Shown in pieces: positions 48,345 through 56,474 of a stretch of DNA of 64,000 bases. The DNA is from JAEMQF01 sp963775015. Lineage in GTDB: Bacteria; Pseudomonadota; Gammaproteobacteria; Burkholderiales; Burkholderiaceae_C. The number at the start of each line of letters is the position of its first letter. Positions within the stretch are counted from its first letter, which is position 1. The notes under the pieces are model-generated. The model was not told where the DNA came from. It made no database searches and saw only the letters and a program-made list of their open reading frames with translations. The stretch lies in contig CAVZHI010000005.1 in NCBI GenBank assembly GCA_963775015.1, positions 186,001 to 250,000 of the forward strand, written 5' to 3'. The translations under genes and the position numbers were made by a program.

Positions 48345-49772
48345 TCACCCGAAGCGCACGTACTCGAAGTTCACCGGCTGGCGGTTGATTCCCATCACCG
48401 GCGGCGCGATCCAGTTCGCGAATTGGCCCGGCTCGACGACGCGCCCCATGAGCGACTTGACGAACGCGCTGTCTTGCGGGCTCGGCAGCCAGCGATCGAT
48501 GTTCGCTTTCCATTCGGCCTCACTCACGACGCGGCCGTCGGGCGACACCTTGACCGCGGCAAGTGCGCCGATGTTCCGGTGGAACGCCTTGTGCGGCACG
48601 CTGAGGCGCGTCGGGATGCCAGCCTTTTCGAGCACCTTGTTCCAGCGCTCGACTCCCGCCACCGAGTCCTTGATGAAGTCGTCGCGCAAGACCTCATTCA
48701 AGGCGTTCAGCATCGGCACCTCCTTTTCAACGAGTTGCCCGCCGTGCACGTGCAGCACCTTGTAGCTCTGGCCACGCAGCTGATGGTCGTCGGCGCGTTT
48801 GCCTTCCTCAAAGCGGCCTTTCAGCCCCGAGCTGTAGAAGGTGGCGGCGTTGCTCGATTCGTCGGCACCGAACAGGTCTACCGTGACGCTGAAGTGGAAG
48901 TTGAGGTAACGCTGCAGCGTCGGCAGGTCGATCACGCCCGCCGCGCGAAGCTTCGTCACGTCGTCGGTTTTCAACTCGTTCATCGCCGCCGCGGTGCGCT
49001 GGATCACGCGCGACACGCCGCTCTCGCCGACGAACATGTGGTGCGCCTCTTCGGTGAGCATGAACTTGGTGGTTCGCGCGAGTGGGTCGAACGCGCTTTC
49101 GGCGAGGGCGCAGAGCTGGAACTTGCCGTCGCGATCCGTGAAGTAGGTGAACATGAAAAAGCTCAGCCAGTCGGGCGTCGCTTCGTTGAACGCACCGAGG
49201 ATGCGCGGGTTGTTCGCGTCGCCGGAGCGGCGCACGAGCAGCGCTTCGGCCTCTTCGCGGCCGTCGCGGCCGAAGTGTTTGTGCAGCAGATACACCATCG
49301 CCCACAGATGGCGCCCCTCTTCGACGTTGATCTGGAACAGATTCCGCAAGTCGTACATGCTCGGCGCCGTGAGCCCGAGGTGGCGCTGTTGCTCCACCGA
49401 CGCAGGCTCCGTGTCGCCCTGCGTGACGATGATGCGGCGCAGGTTCGCGCGGTATTCGCCGGGCACCTCGGTCCAGGCCTTTTCGCCCTTGTGGTCGCCG
49501 AAGTGGATTTCGCGGTTTGCGTCGCCGGGGTTGAGGAAGATGCCCCAGCGGTAGTCGCGCATCTTCGTGTAGCCGAACTGCGCCCAGCCTTGCGGGTCGA
49601 CGCTGACGGCGGTACGCAGGTAGACCTCGTGGTCCTTCGAGCCTTCCGGACCGACCTCGCCCCACCAGTTGAGGAAGTTGGGTTGCCAGCCCTCGAGCGC
49701 GCGTTGCAGCGTGCGGTCTTCGCTCAGGTTCACGTTGTTGGGGATTTTTTCGCTGTAGTTGATGCTGCTCAT
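48345..49772 (-). CDS. boxB: Benzoyl-CoA 2,3-epoxidase oxygenase subunit BoxB
   Basis: The 475-residue diiron oxygenase that epoxidises benzoyl-CoA with O2. All six iron ligands known for the Azoarcus enzyme are present with a two-residue offset: Glu122, Glu152, His155 (NVEEGRHLW), Asp213, Glu242 and His245 (MLTEEAHHMFVGE). The protein starts MSSINYSEKIPNNVNLSEDR. The frame is intact. It sits between boxC and boxA in the leftward operon. Confidence 0.98.
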   Translation of the reverse strand: MSSINYSEKIPNNVNLSEDRTLQRALEGWQPNFLNWWGEVGPEGSKDHEVYLRTAVSVDPQGWAQFGYTKMRDYRWGIFLNPGDANREIHFGDHKGEKAWTEVPGEYRANLRRIIVTQGDTEPASVEQQRHLGLTAPSMYDLRNLFQINVEEGRHLWAMVYLLHKHFGRDGREEAEALLVRRSGDANNPRILGAFNEATPDWLSFFMFTYFTDRDGKFQLCALAESAFDPLARTTKFMLTEEAHHMFVGESGVSRVIQRTAAAMNELKTDDVTKLRAAGVIDLPTLQRYLNFHFSVTVDLFGADESSNAATFYSSGLKGRFEEGKRADDHQLRGQSYKVLHVHGGQLVEKEVPMLNALNEVLRDDFIKDSVAGVERWNKVLEKAGIPTRLSVPHKAFHRNIGALAAVKVSPDGRVVSEAEWKANIDRWLPSPQDSAFVKSLMGRVVEPGQFANWIAPPVMGINRQPVNFEYVRFG

Positions 49773-49795
49773 GACTTGCTCCGTTGGTGTTTACG

Positions 49796-49830
49796 CCCTC
49801 TCCCTGCCAGGGAGAGGGTTGGGGTGAGGG
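49796..49830. repeat. Short palindromic repeat between boxC and boxB
   Basis: CCCTCTCCCTGCCAGGGAGA folds to a strong hairpin followed by GGGTTGGGGTGAGGG. It is the same family as the element inside truB (28614). It lies in the 67-base boxC-boxB gap, where it may act as an mRNA processing or protection site. Confidence 0.7.
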
Positions 49831-49839
49831 TAGAAGGCG

Positions 49840-51499
49840 TCAGACGCGGTTCCAGTCGAACGCCGCCTTGTCGCCCTTGCCGTAGACCTTCAGCGCGCCT
49901 TTTTCGCCCACCGCATTCGGGCCGCTGGAAGATCCAGTTCTGCCACGCCGTGAGCCGGCCGAAGACGCGCGTGAACATGTTCTCCGGGCCGTTGAAGCGC
50001 AGGTTCGCTTCCATTCCGGTGAGCGCATCGGGCGACATCGCGATGCGCTCTTCGATCGCGATGCGAACCTCGTCGGCCCAGTCGATGTCGTCCGGGTTGC
50101 TCGTGACCAGGCCGAGCGCGAACGCGGCGTCCGCGTCCAGCAGCTGACCCACTTTTGCGCGTACCGCGTCGAGAGCCGGCTTCTCGTCATAGAAGCGGCG
50201 CTGCAACCGGCTCTGGCCGGTGACCATCGGAAAGGCGCCGAAGTTGGCATCATTCACCGTGATCTTCGGCGCCTTCGCGGCGTCGTCGGGCAAGGCCAGG
50301 TGATAGATGCGGTCGCAGGCGAGCGCAAGTTCCAGCAGGCTGCCGGCAAAACACGAACCCGGTTCGACCAGCGCGAACAGGCTGCGCGACGACACATCGA
50401 GGCGGCTGAACGTGCGGCGCAGCAGGCCCGTCGTTTCGCGCACCAGCCAGTGGTTCTGGTGCGCGAGCAGCGTCGCATCGCTCGCGAGCACGAGAGCGGC
50501 GTCGCCTTGCGTCTTGATGAGCCAGGTGCCGATGTCGAGCTCGTTGGTGCGCATCTGCAGAATCGCGTCTTCGAGTTCGCGGCCCACCTGCAGCGGCCAC
50601 CAGCTCACGCCTGCGGCGACGATGGCATCGGGCGTGGTCGGTTGCGCCCGGTCGGGGGCCTTCACCGTGAAGGTGGCGGTGCGCTTGGCGCGGTCGATCT
50701 CGACGCTCACGAATTCATAGCGCAACGCGTCGGCCTCGAGCGCCACGTTCAGCTTGGTCAGCGCCACGCCCTTGGCATGAGCCGGGCGATCGCTCTGCGC
50801 CGCCAATTGCAGCGCTCGCTCTTGTACTTTCTGCGCAAAGACCTGCGGCTTGGCGATGTCGTCCACGAGCCGCCAGTCTTTCGCCTTCTGGCCGCGCACG
50901 CCTTCCACGCTGGTGCAGAACAGGTCGGCCAGGTCGTGGCGCACGTGTTTCTTGTCGGTCACGCGCGTCAGGCCGCCGGTGCCGGGCAGCACGCCGAGCA
51001 ACGGCACTTCGGGCAGGCTCACGGCGCTGGAACGGTCGTCCACCAGGATGATCTCGTCGCACGCCAGCGCCAGCTCATAACCGCCGCCGGCACAGGCACC
51101 GTTCACGGCGGCCAGGAACTTCAGGCCGCTGTGAGTGGAGGAGTCTTCCAGGCCGTTGCGCGTCTCGTTCGTGAACTTGCAGAAATTGACTTTCCACGCG
51201 TGCGACGAAACGCCGAGCATGAAGATGTTCGCGCCCGAGCAGAACACCTTTTCCTTCGCGCTTGTCATGACGACGCTGCGCACCTCGGGGTGCTCGAAGC
51301 GGATCCGGTTGATCGCGTCGTTGAGCTCGATGTCCACGCCGAGGTCGTAGCTGTTCAGTTTGAGTTTGTAGCCGGGGCGCAGGCCGGCGTTCTCGTCGAA
51401 GTCGGCGGCGAGTGTCGCGACCGGCCCCTCGAACTTGAGCTTCCAGTGCTTGTACTGGGACGGGTGGGTCTGGTAGTCGACGCGGGGGGCAGTGGTCAC
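49840..51499 (-). CDS. boxC: 2,3-epoxybenzoyl-CoA dihydrolase BoxC (one frameshift)
   Basis: It opens the ring of 2,3-epoxybenzoyl-CoA with water, releasing formate and 3,4-dehydroadipyl-CoA semialdehyde. It is a double crotonase of about 553 residues. The N-terminal half has EKVFCSGANIFMLGVSSHAW and VNGACAGGGYELALACDEII; the C-terminal half has PGSCFAGSLLELALACDRIY. A GTG start at 51499 has GGAG before it. Near 49919 one extra G breaks the frame; the true tail is GEKGALKVYGKGDKAAFDWN, ending at 49840. It is the first gene of the leftward box operon. Confidence 0.95.
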
Positions 51500-51557
51500 G
51501 GGAGATCTCCTCGAGGTGGCGCATCAAAGTGCATGTGACTTGAATTCGATGGCAGGC

Positions 51558-51587
51558 ATCATAATGCATGCATTCGAACCGCGTCAA
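51558..51587 (-). promoter_or_regulatory. Predicted sigma-70 promoter of the boxCBA operon
   Basis: On the minus strand TTGACG (51587-51582) and TATGAT (51563-51558) are separated by 18 bases. Transcription would start near 51551, giving a 50-base leader before the boxC GTG. The -35 hexamer is directly adjacent to a BoxR-type operator. Confidence 0.7.
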
Positions 51588-51600
51588 GCATTTTTATGCA
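51587..51600 (-). promoter_or_regulatory. BoxR/BzdR-type operator abutting the boxC -35
   Basis: Read on the minus strand, TGCATAAAAATGCTTGACG combines TGCA-N6-TGCT with the -35 hexamer TTGACG. The described BzdR/BoxR operator in Azoarcus is TGCA-N6-TGCA, so this is one base off. An extra TGCATGCA palindrome lies in the spacer (51565-51572). Binding is inferred, not shown. Confidence 0.6.
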
Positions 51601-51614
51601 TGATTGATCGGTGT

Positions 51615-52770
51615 TTACCCTTGCTCGATCTGCAAAGCTGCGCGCACCGTGGCGCGCAGCTCGACGAACGTCGCCGCCAGCGGCTGGGCGCTCGTGTCGA
51701 CTTTGAACTCCGCCTTCGAGTAGAACGCCGCGCGCCCGGCGAGGATGCCTTTCAGGTCCTGCATCGCCTCCTTGCTCGCCGCCATCGGCCGCGTATCGCC
51801 CTGCGCGATCACGCGCTTCATGTGGTCTTCCGGGTCGGCGTAAAGCCAGACCGTGGTGCAGTGCGCGAGCAACTGGTTGAAGGTGGCTGGGTCGGAGACG
51901 ATGCCGCCCGGCGTCGCGATCACCGCCTCAGGGTAGATCTGGATCGCCTCTTCCAGCGCGCGCCGCTCATAGCGGCGATACGCGTTCTGGCCGTACAGCG
52001 CCTGGATTTCGGAGATGCTGCAGCCGGCGAACTTCTCGATCTCACGGCTCAGTTCGACGAACGGGTAGCCCAGGTCGTCGGCGAGCATCTGGCCGAGCGT
52101 GGACTTGCCGGCGCCGCGCAGGCCGATCAGCGCGACCCGCGAGCTGCGCGCCGCCTTGCCGCTCGTTGGCGCCGCCCGTTCCCAGCAGCTCGCCCACGGC
52201 GATGCGCACCCGGCGCAGCGTGGCGTCGTCACTGCGCTCCAGCATCTCGCGCAGCATCAGCCATTCGGGGCTCGACGTCGTCACGTCGCCCAGCATTTCG
52301 GCGAGCGAACATTGCAGCGCCTGCGCCACTTGCAACAGGATCAGGATCGACGCGTTGCCGGTGCCGTATTCCAGGTTCGCGAGATGCCGCTCGGAAACAT
52401 CGGCAGCGAGCGCGACCGCCTTGCGCGTCATGCCGCGCCGGGCCCGCAGCGCGCGCACGCGCTCGCCCAAGGCGGCGAGGAAGGGGTTGCGGTCGGAGTC
52501 GGCGTCGGCGGAGGCGATGGGCTGGCGAACGGCTTCGGGCGCAGCGGCGCGTCTGGCGGCGCCGACCACGGACCCGACGCCAGACTTGGCCGCGGCCTTG
52601 GGGGGCGAGCCGGTGGTCGAACCGGCGGCCGAACGGGGAGGCGAACCGGGGGCCGAACGGACAGGCGACTCAGTCACCGAACTGACGGCCGGCCGGGGTG
52701 CGGACCGGGCCGCGCGTGTGGAAGCCGGCTTAGGTGTTATCCCTATGTTATGCATTATTGTGCTTGACAT
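51615..52770 (-). CDS. boxR: BoxR regulator: HTH plus shikimate kinase-like domain (one frameshift)
   Basis: BoxR represses box genes until benzoyl-CoA binds. The DNA-binding part is FLAALGERVRALRARRGMTR and VALAADVSERHLANLEYGTG (XRE-type). The C-terminal part is shikimate kinase-like (VALIGLRGAGKSTLGQMLAD, Walker A), which senses the CoA ester in the family. A frame change near 52165 must be bridged. ATG 52770 is the outer start; ATG 52755 is possible. The first 75 residues are a Ser/Pro/Ala-rich extension built from 12-base repeats and absent from typical BoxR. It diverges from the bclA operon. Confidence 0.9.
52604..52687. repeat. 12-base tandem repeat in the boxR 5' end
   Basis: Seven imperfect copies of a 12-base unit near GGCGAACCGGGG run head to tail from 52604. 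On the coding (minus) strand they encode tetrapeptides SPVR, SAPG, SPPR, SAAG, STTG and SPPK. Copy number can change without a frame shift. Confidence 0.75.
52751..52764 (+). promoter_or_regulatory. BoxR/BzdR-type operator abutting the bclA-operon -35
   Basis: TGCATTATTGTGCTTGACA combines TGCA-N6-TGCT with the -35 hexamer TTGACA, the same layout and spacing as at boxC. It also overlaps the boxR start region, so one site could control both directions. Confidence 0.6.
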
Positions 52771-52792
52771 GCTTTCGGACTGCCCATAAAGT
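52764..52792 (+). promoter_or_regulatory. Predicted sigma-70 promoter of the DUF4863-bclA-liv operon
   Basis: TTGACA at 52764-52769 and TAAAGT at 52787-52792 are separated by 17 bases, an excellent match. Transcription would start near 52799, about 85 bases before the DUF4863 gene. Confidence 0.75.
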
Positions 52793-52795
52793 TCA

Positions 52796-52831
52796 TGCAC
52801 GCACCATACTGCATCTTTTGGAATCGGGCAA
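52796..52831 (-). promoter_or_regulatory. Predicted boxR promoter bracketed by two TGCA boxes
   Basis: On the minus strand TTGCCC (52831-52826) and TATGGT (52808-52803) have a 17-base spacer. TGCA boxes at 52796-52799 and 52810-52813 flank the -10. This would let BoxR repress its own gene. The spacing between boxes is ten bases, not six. Confidence 0.55.
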
Positions 52832-52883
52832 GCCCCACTCGAAATCACGCTGCATCAGACTGCGAAACATCAGGAGCAAGACC

Positions 52884-53348
52884 GTGACGCCGACCGAATT
52901 TCGCCAACAGATCGCCGAACTGACCGCGCAGCTTGCCGGGCGCCCGCTCGACGCAGCGCTCGACACCTGGCTGAACGCCGAACACGGCCCGACCAGCGCG
53001 ACCTACGTCAAGCTGAAGCAGGCCTGCCAGAGCGGTGTCGCGCAGGGTTGGCTGTGCGACCGCGAAGGCGGTGGCATTCGCTACGGCCGCATCTTCAAGC
53101 CCGCGCCCGATCTGCATGGCTTTTCTGTCGACGTTGTAGATATGCAAGACATCGCCGGTCCGCACCACGCGCACCCGCTCGGCGAAATCGACCTCATCAT
53201 GCCGATCGAGGGCGACGCCACGTTCGACGGCCGGCCCGCCGGCTGGCTCGTGTGCCCGCCCGGCAGCGCGCACCGGCCGACCGTCGCGAAGGGTCGGTCC
53301 TTGGTGCTGTACCTGCTGCCCGAAGGGCGCATCGATTTCACGCGCTGA
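52884..53348 (+). CDS. DUF4863 cupin-fold protein (possible hydroxylaminobenzoate lyase family)
   Basis: A 154-residue protein. A GTG at 52884 with AGGAG eight bases before it is the only start with a good site. The cupin-type metal motif is in GPHHAHPLGEIDLIMPI and VCPPGSAHRPTV (His, His, Glu, His). To my knowledge, the family DUF4863 includes 4-hydroxylaminobenzoate lyase (PnbB) from nitrobenzoate degraders. In box clusters it recurs next to benzoate-CoA ligase, so a role with benzoate analogues or a side product is plausible. It is the first gene of the rightward operon, 57 bases before bclA. Confidence 0.78.
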   Translation: MTPTEFRQQIAELTAQLAGRPLDAALDTWLNAEHGPTSATYVKLKQACQSGVAQGWLCDREGGGIRYGRIFKPAPDLHGFSVDVVDMQDIAGPHHAHPLGEIDLIMPIEGDATFDGRPAGWLVCPPGSAHRPTVAKGRSLVLYLLPEGRIDFTR

Positions 53349-53405
53349 GGGAACCGACAGCGCAGCGCCGCGAGATCAAAACGAAAGTATCCAGGAGACA
53401 AGACC

Positions 53406-55016
53406 ATGAGCACCGACCCCCAAGTGCCCGCCCCCGGCGAGCGCTTCAACTTCGCCCAGCACCTGATCGAGTGCAACGCAGCGCGCCCGAACAAGTGCGC
53501 GTTCATCGACGACCTGGGCGTGCTCGGCTACGGCGAACTCGCGGACCGTGTGCGCCTCGTCGCGGCCGGGCTGCGCGCGCTGGGTGTACGGCGCGAAGAG
53601 CGCGTGCTGCTGCTGATGCAAGACTGCAATGACTGGCCGGTGAGTTTTCTCGGCGCGATGTACGCCGGCATCGTGCCGGTCGCGCTGAACACGCTGCTCA
53701 CCGCCGACGATTACGCCTACATGCTTGAACACTCGCGCGCGCAGGCGGTGCTCGTGTCGGGCGCGCTGCTTCCGGCGTTGACGCTCGCACTGACGAAGGC
53801 CGACCACGAGGTGAAACAGGTGATCGTGTCGCGACCCCAGGCGCCACTGAAAGCCGAGCCTTCCGGCGGCTCTGCGCCGCACCCGGCCGAAGTCGAGTTC
53901 GAGTCGTTCCTGAAAGGCCAGCAAGCGCTGCAGAAGCCCGCAGCCACCGGCCCGGACGACCCCGGCTTCTGGCTCTATTCCTCAGGTTCGACCGGCCGCC
54001 CGAAGGGCACGGTGCACTCGCACGCGAATCCGTACTGGACGGCGGAGTTGTACGGCAAGGGCGTGCTCGGCCTGCGCGAGAGCGACGTCTGCTTTTCCGC
54101 CGCCAAGCTGTTCTTCGCCTATGGCCTGGGAAATGCGCTGAGCTTCCCGATGAGCGTGGGCGCGACGAGCATCCTGATGGCCGAGCGGCCGACGCCCGAC
54201 GCGACGTTCAAGCGCTGGCTCGGCGGAGTCGGCAACACAAAGCCGAGCGTGTTCTTCGGCGCACCGACGGGTTTTGCGGGAATGCTCGCGCACCCGAATC
54301 TGCCGGCGCGCGACGCGATGGCCTTGCGCCTCGTGTCTTCCGCCGGCGAAGCGCTGCCCGCGGAGCTGGGCGAGCGCTTCAAACGCCACTTCGGCGTCGA
54401 CATCGTCGACGGCATCGGCTCGACCGAAATGCTGCACATCTTCCTGAGCAACCTGCCGGACAAAGTGCGCTACGGCACGACCGGCTGGCCGGTGCCGGGC
54501 TATCGCGTCGAGCTGCGCGGCGAACAGGGCGAGACCGTTGCCGACGGCGAAATCGGCGACCTCTACATCCAGGGCCCCTCCGCCGCGATGATGTACTGGG
54601 GAAATCGGGCCAAGACGCGCGACACGTTTCAAGGCGGCTGGACCAGGAGCGGCGACAAATACGTTCGCAACGCCGACGCCAGCTACACCTACAGCGGGCG
54701 CAGCGACGACATGCTGAAAGTGAGCGGCATCTACGTCTCGCCGTTCGAGGTGGAAGCGACGCTGGTGCAACACCCGGCGGTGCTCGAAGCGGCGGTGATC
54801 GGCAAAGAGGATGTCGACGGGCTGACCAAGACCAAAGCCTTCGTCGTTCTCAAGCCCGGCAAAGCAGCGAGCGAAGAAGATCTGAAGGCTTTCGTCAAGG
54901 AGCGGCTGGCGCCCTACAAGTACCCGCGCTTCTTCGAGTTCGTCGACGATCTGCCGAAAACCGCGACCGGCAAGATTCAGCGCTTCAAGCTTCGTGAACT
55001 CGAGCAGTCGAAGTGA
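53406..55016 (+). CDS. bclA: Benzoate-CoA ligase
   Basis: A 536-residue AMP-forming acyl-CoA ligase that activates benzoate with ATP and CoA. The P loop is YSSGSTGRPKGTVHSHANPY. The family also shows VSSAGEALPAELGERFKRHF, GIGSTEMLHIFLSN and YSGRSDDMLKVSGIYVSPFE. The C-terminal catalytic Lys is in PKTATGKIQRFKLRELE. The length and the ALNTLLTADDYAYMLEHSRA segment fit the benzoate ligase subgroup. It gives the inducer of BoxR, benzoyl-CoA, and the substrate of BoxB. Confidence 0.95.
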   Translation: MSTDPQVPAPGERFNFAQHLIECNAARPNKCAFIDDLGVLGYGELADRVRLVAAGLRALGVRREERVLLLMQDCNDWPVSFLGAMYAGIVPVALNTLLTADDYAYMLEHSRAQAVLVSGALLPALTLALTKADHEVKQVIVSRPQAPLKAEPSGGSAPHPAEVEFESFLKGQQALQKPAATGPDDPGFWLYSSGSTGRPKGTVHSHANPYWTAELYGKGVLGLRESDVCFSAAKLFFAYGLGNALSFPMSVGATSILMAERPTPDATFKRWLGGVGNTKPSVFFGAPTGFAGMLAHPNLPARDAMALRLVSSAGEALPAELGERFKRHFGVDIVDGIGSTEMLHIFLSNLPDKVRYGTTGWPVPGYRVELRGEQGETVADGEIGDLYIQGPSAAMMYWGNRAKTRDTFQGGWTRSGDKYVRNADASYTYSGRSDDMLKVSGIYVSPFEVEATLVQHPAVLEAAVIGKEDVDGLTKTKAFVVLKPGKAASEEDLKAFVKERLAPYKYPRFFEFVDDLPKTATGKIQRFKLRELEQSK

Positions 55017-55193
55017 GTCGCCGCGACGACATGCAGGCGTCCGACCTGCGCTTCGCCGAGATCGCCTGGGCCGGGCGGTGACCGAACTGCTCGAGCCGAA
55101 TGAATGCGGGCATTCCCCGCATCGCGAACAGCCGGAACGCGTGATCATCGCAAGTTCCCATTTCATGCAACACCACACCCAAGGAGAGAGACG

Positions 55194-56360
55194 ATGAAGA
55201 CCCTTCAACACACCCTCGTTGCCGCGGCTGCCGCGATCGCGGCGCTTGCCGCGCCGCTGGCGCACGCCCAGGCCAAACTCAAGGTCGGCCTGATGCTGCC
55301 CGCCACCGGCACCTTCGCTGCGCTCGGCACGGCAATCGAAAACGGCTTTCGCCTGCATCTGGCCGAGCAAGGCGGCAAGCTCGGCGGCCGCGAGATCGAA
55401 TTCTTCAAAGTCGACGACGAGTCCGACCCATCCAAGGCCACCGACAACGTGAACAAGCTGATCAAGCGCGACAACGTCGACGTCATCGTCGGCACCGTGC
55501 ACAGCGGCGTCGCGATGGCGATGGCCAAGGTCGCGAAGGACACCGACACGCTGCTCATCGTTCCCAACGCCGGCGCCGGCGCGGTGACCGGGGCGATGTG
55601 CGCGCCGAACATTTTCCGCAGCTCTTTCACCAACTGGCAACCCGGCTACGCCACCGGCGAGGCGATGGCCAAGCGCGGCCACAAGAAGGCCGTGACGATC
55701 ACCTGGAAGTACGCCGCGGGCGACGAGATGGTGGGCGGCTTCAAGGAGGCGTTCGAGAAGGGCGGCGGCCAGGTGATGAAGGAGCTGAACCTGCCGTTCC
55801 CGAACGTCGAGTTCCAGGCGCTGTTGACCGACATCGCGGCGGCCAAGCCCGACGCCGTGTTCGCGTTCTTCGCCGGCGGCGGCGCCGTCAAGTTCGTCAA
55901 GGACTACGCTGCCGCGGGACTGAAGAAGAACATTCCGCTGTTCGGCACGGGCTTCCTGACCGACGGCACGCTGGAAGCGCAAGGCGCCGACGCTGAAGGC
56001 ATCTTCACCGCGCTGCATTACGCCGACAGCCTGGGCACGCCACGCGACACCAAGTTCCGCCTCGAATACGCCAAGGCCTACAAACTGCAGCCCGACGTGT
56101 ACGCGATGCAGGGCTACGACGCGGCGCAGATGCTCGCGATCGGCCTGACGGCGGTGAAGGGTGACGTGTCGAAGAAGGCCGAGTTCGCCGCAGCGCTGGA
56201 AAAAGCCAAGATCGACAGCCCGCGCGGCGCGTTCACGATTTCCAAGTCGCACAACCCGGTGCAGGACCTGTACCTGCGCCAGGTCGTCGGCAAGGAGAAC
56301 AAGGTGGTCGGCATCGCCAGCAAGGGTCTGGAAGACCCGGGGCGCGGCTGCAAGATGTAG
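55194..56360 (+). CDS. ABC transporter substrate-binding protein (Liv type)
   Basis: A 388-residue periplasmic binding protein of the branched-chain amino acid type, starting MKTLQHTLVAAAAAIAALAA with a Sec signal cleaved near AHA-QAKLK. AAGGAGAGAG precedes it. The fold motifs LKVGLMLPATGTFAALG and IEFFKVDDESDPSKATDNVN are clear. In aromatic clusters such proteins take up benzoate or related acids; that is the inferred ligand. It is the first of five transporter genes in order binding protein, two permeases and two ATPases. Confidence 0.9.
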   Translation: MKTLQHTLVAAAAAIAALAAPLAHAQAKLKVGLMLPATGTFAALGTAIENGFRLHLAEQGGKLGGREIEFFKVDDESDPSKATDNVNKLIKRDNVDVIVGTVHSGVAMAMAKVAKDTDTLLIVPNAGAGAVTGAMCAPNIFRSSFTNWQPGYATGEAMAKRGHKKAVTITWKYAAGDEMVGGFKEAFEKGGGQVMKELNLPFPNVEFQALLTDIAAAKPDAVFAFFAGGGAVKFVKDYAAAGLKKNIPLFGTGFLTDGTLEAQGADAEGIFTALHYADSLGTPRDTKFRLEYAKAYKLQPDVYAMQGYDAAQMLAIGLTAVKGDVSKKAEFAAALEKAKIDSPRGAFTISKSHNPVQDLYLRQVVGKENKVVGIASKGLEDPGRGCKM

Positions 56361-56370
56361 CGCGCTCGGT

Positions 56371-56445
56371 GTCATCCCGGCGAACGCCGGGATGCACCCG
56401 GCGAGCAACCGCGCAACCGTGGATCCCGACTTTCGTCGGGATGAC
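56371..56445. repeat. Inverted-repeat intergenic element, copy 3
   Basis: GTCATCCCGGCGAACGCCGG at the left and GTGGATCCCGACTTTCGTCG at the right fold as two hairpins; the outer GTCAT and ATGAC ends are inverted. It is 75 bases and lies between the binding protein and permease genes. Confidence 0.8.
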
Positions 56446-56474
56446 AAGCCTCGCATCGATCGAACCCGGACCCC

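Noticed and set aside
46962..50147. A very long open frame antisense to boxA and boxB (over 1000 codons)
   Set aside because: It is a by-product of high GC at third positions. Its translation is low in motifs, rich in Arg, Ala, Val and His, and opposite to BoxA and BoxB with all catalytic residues.
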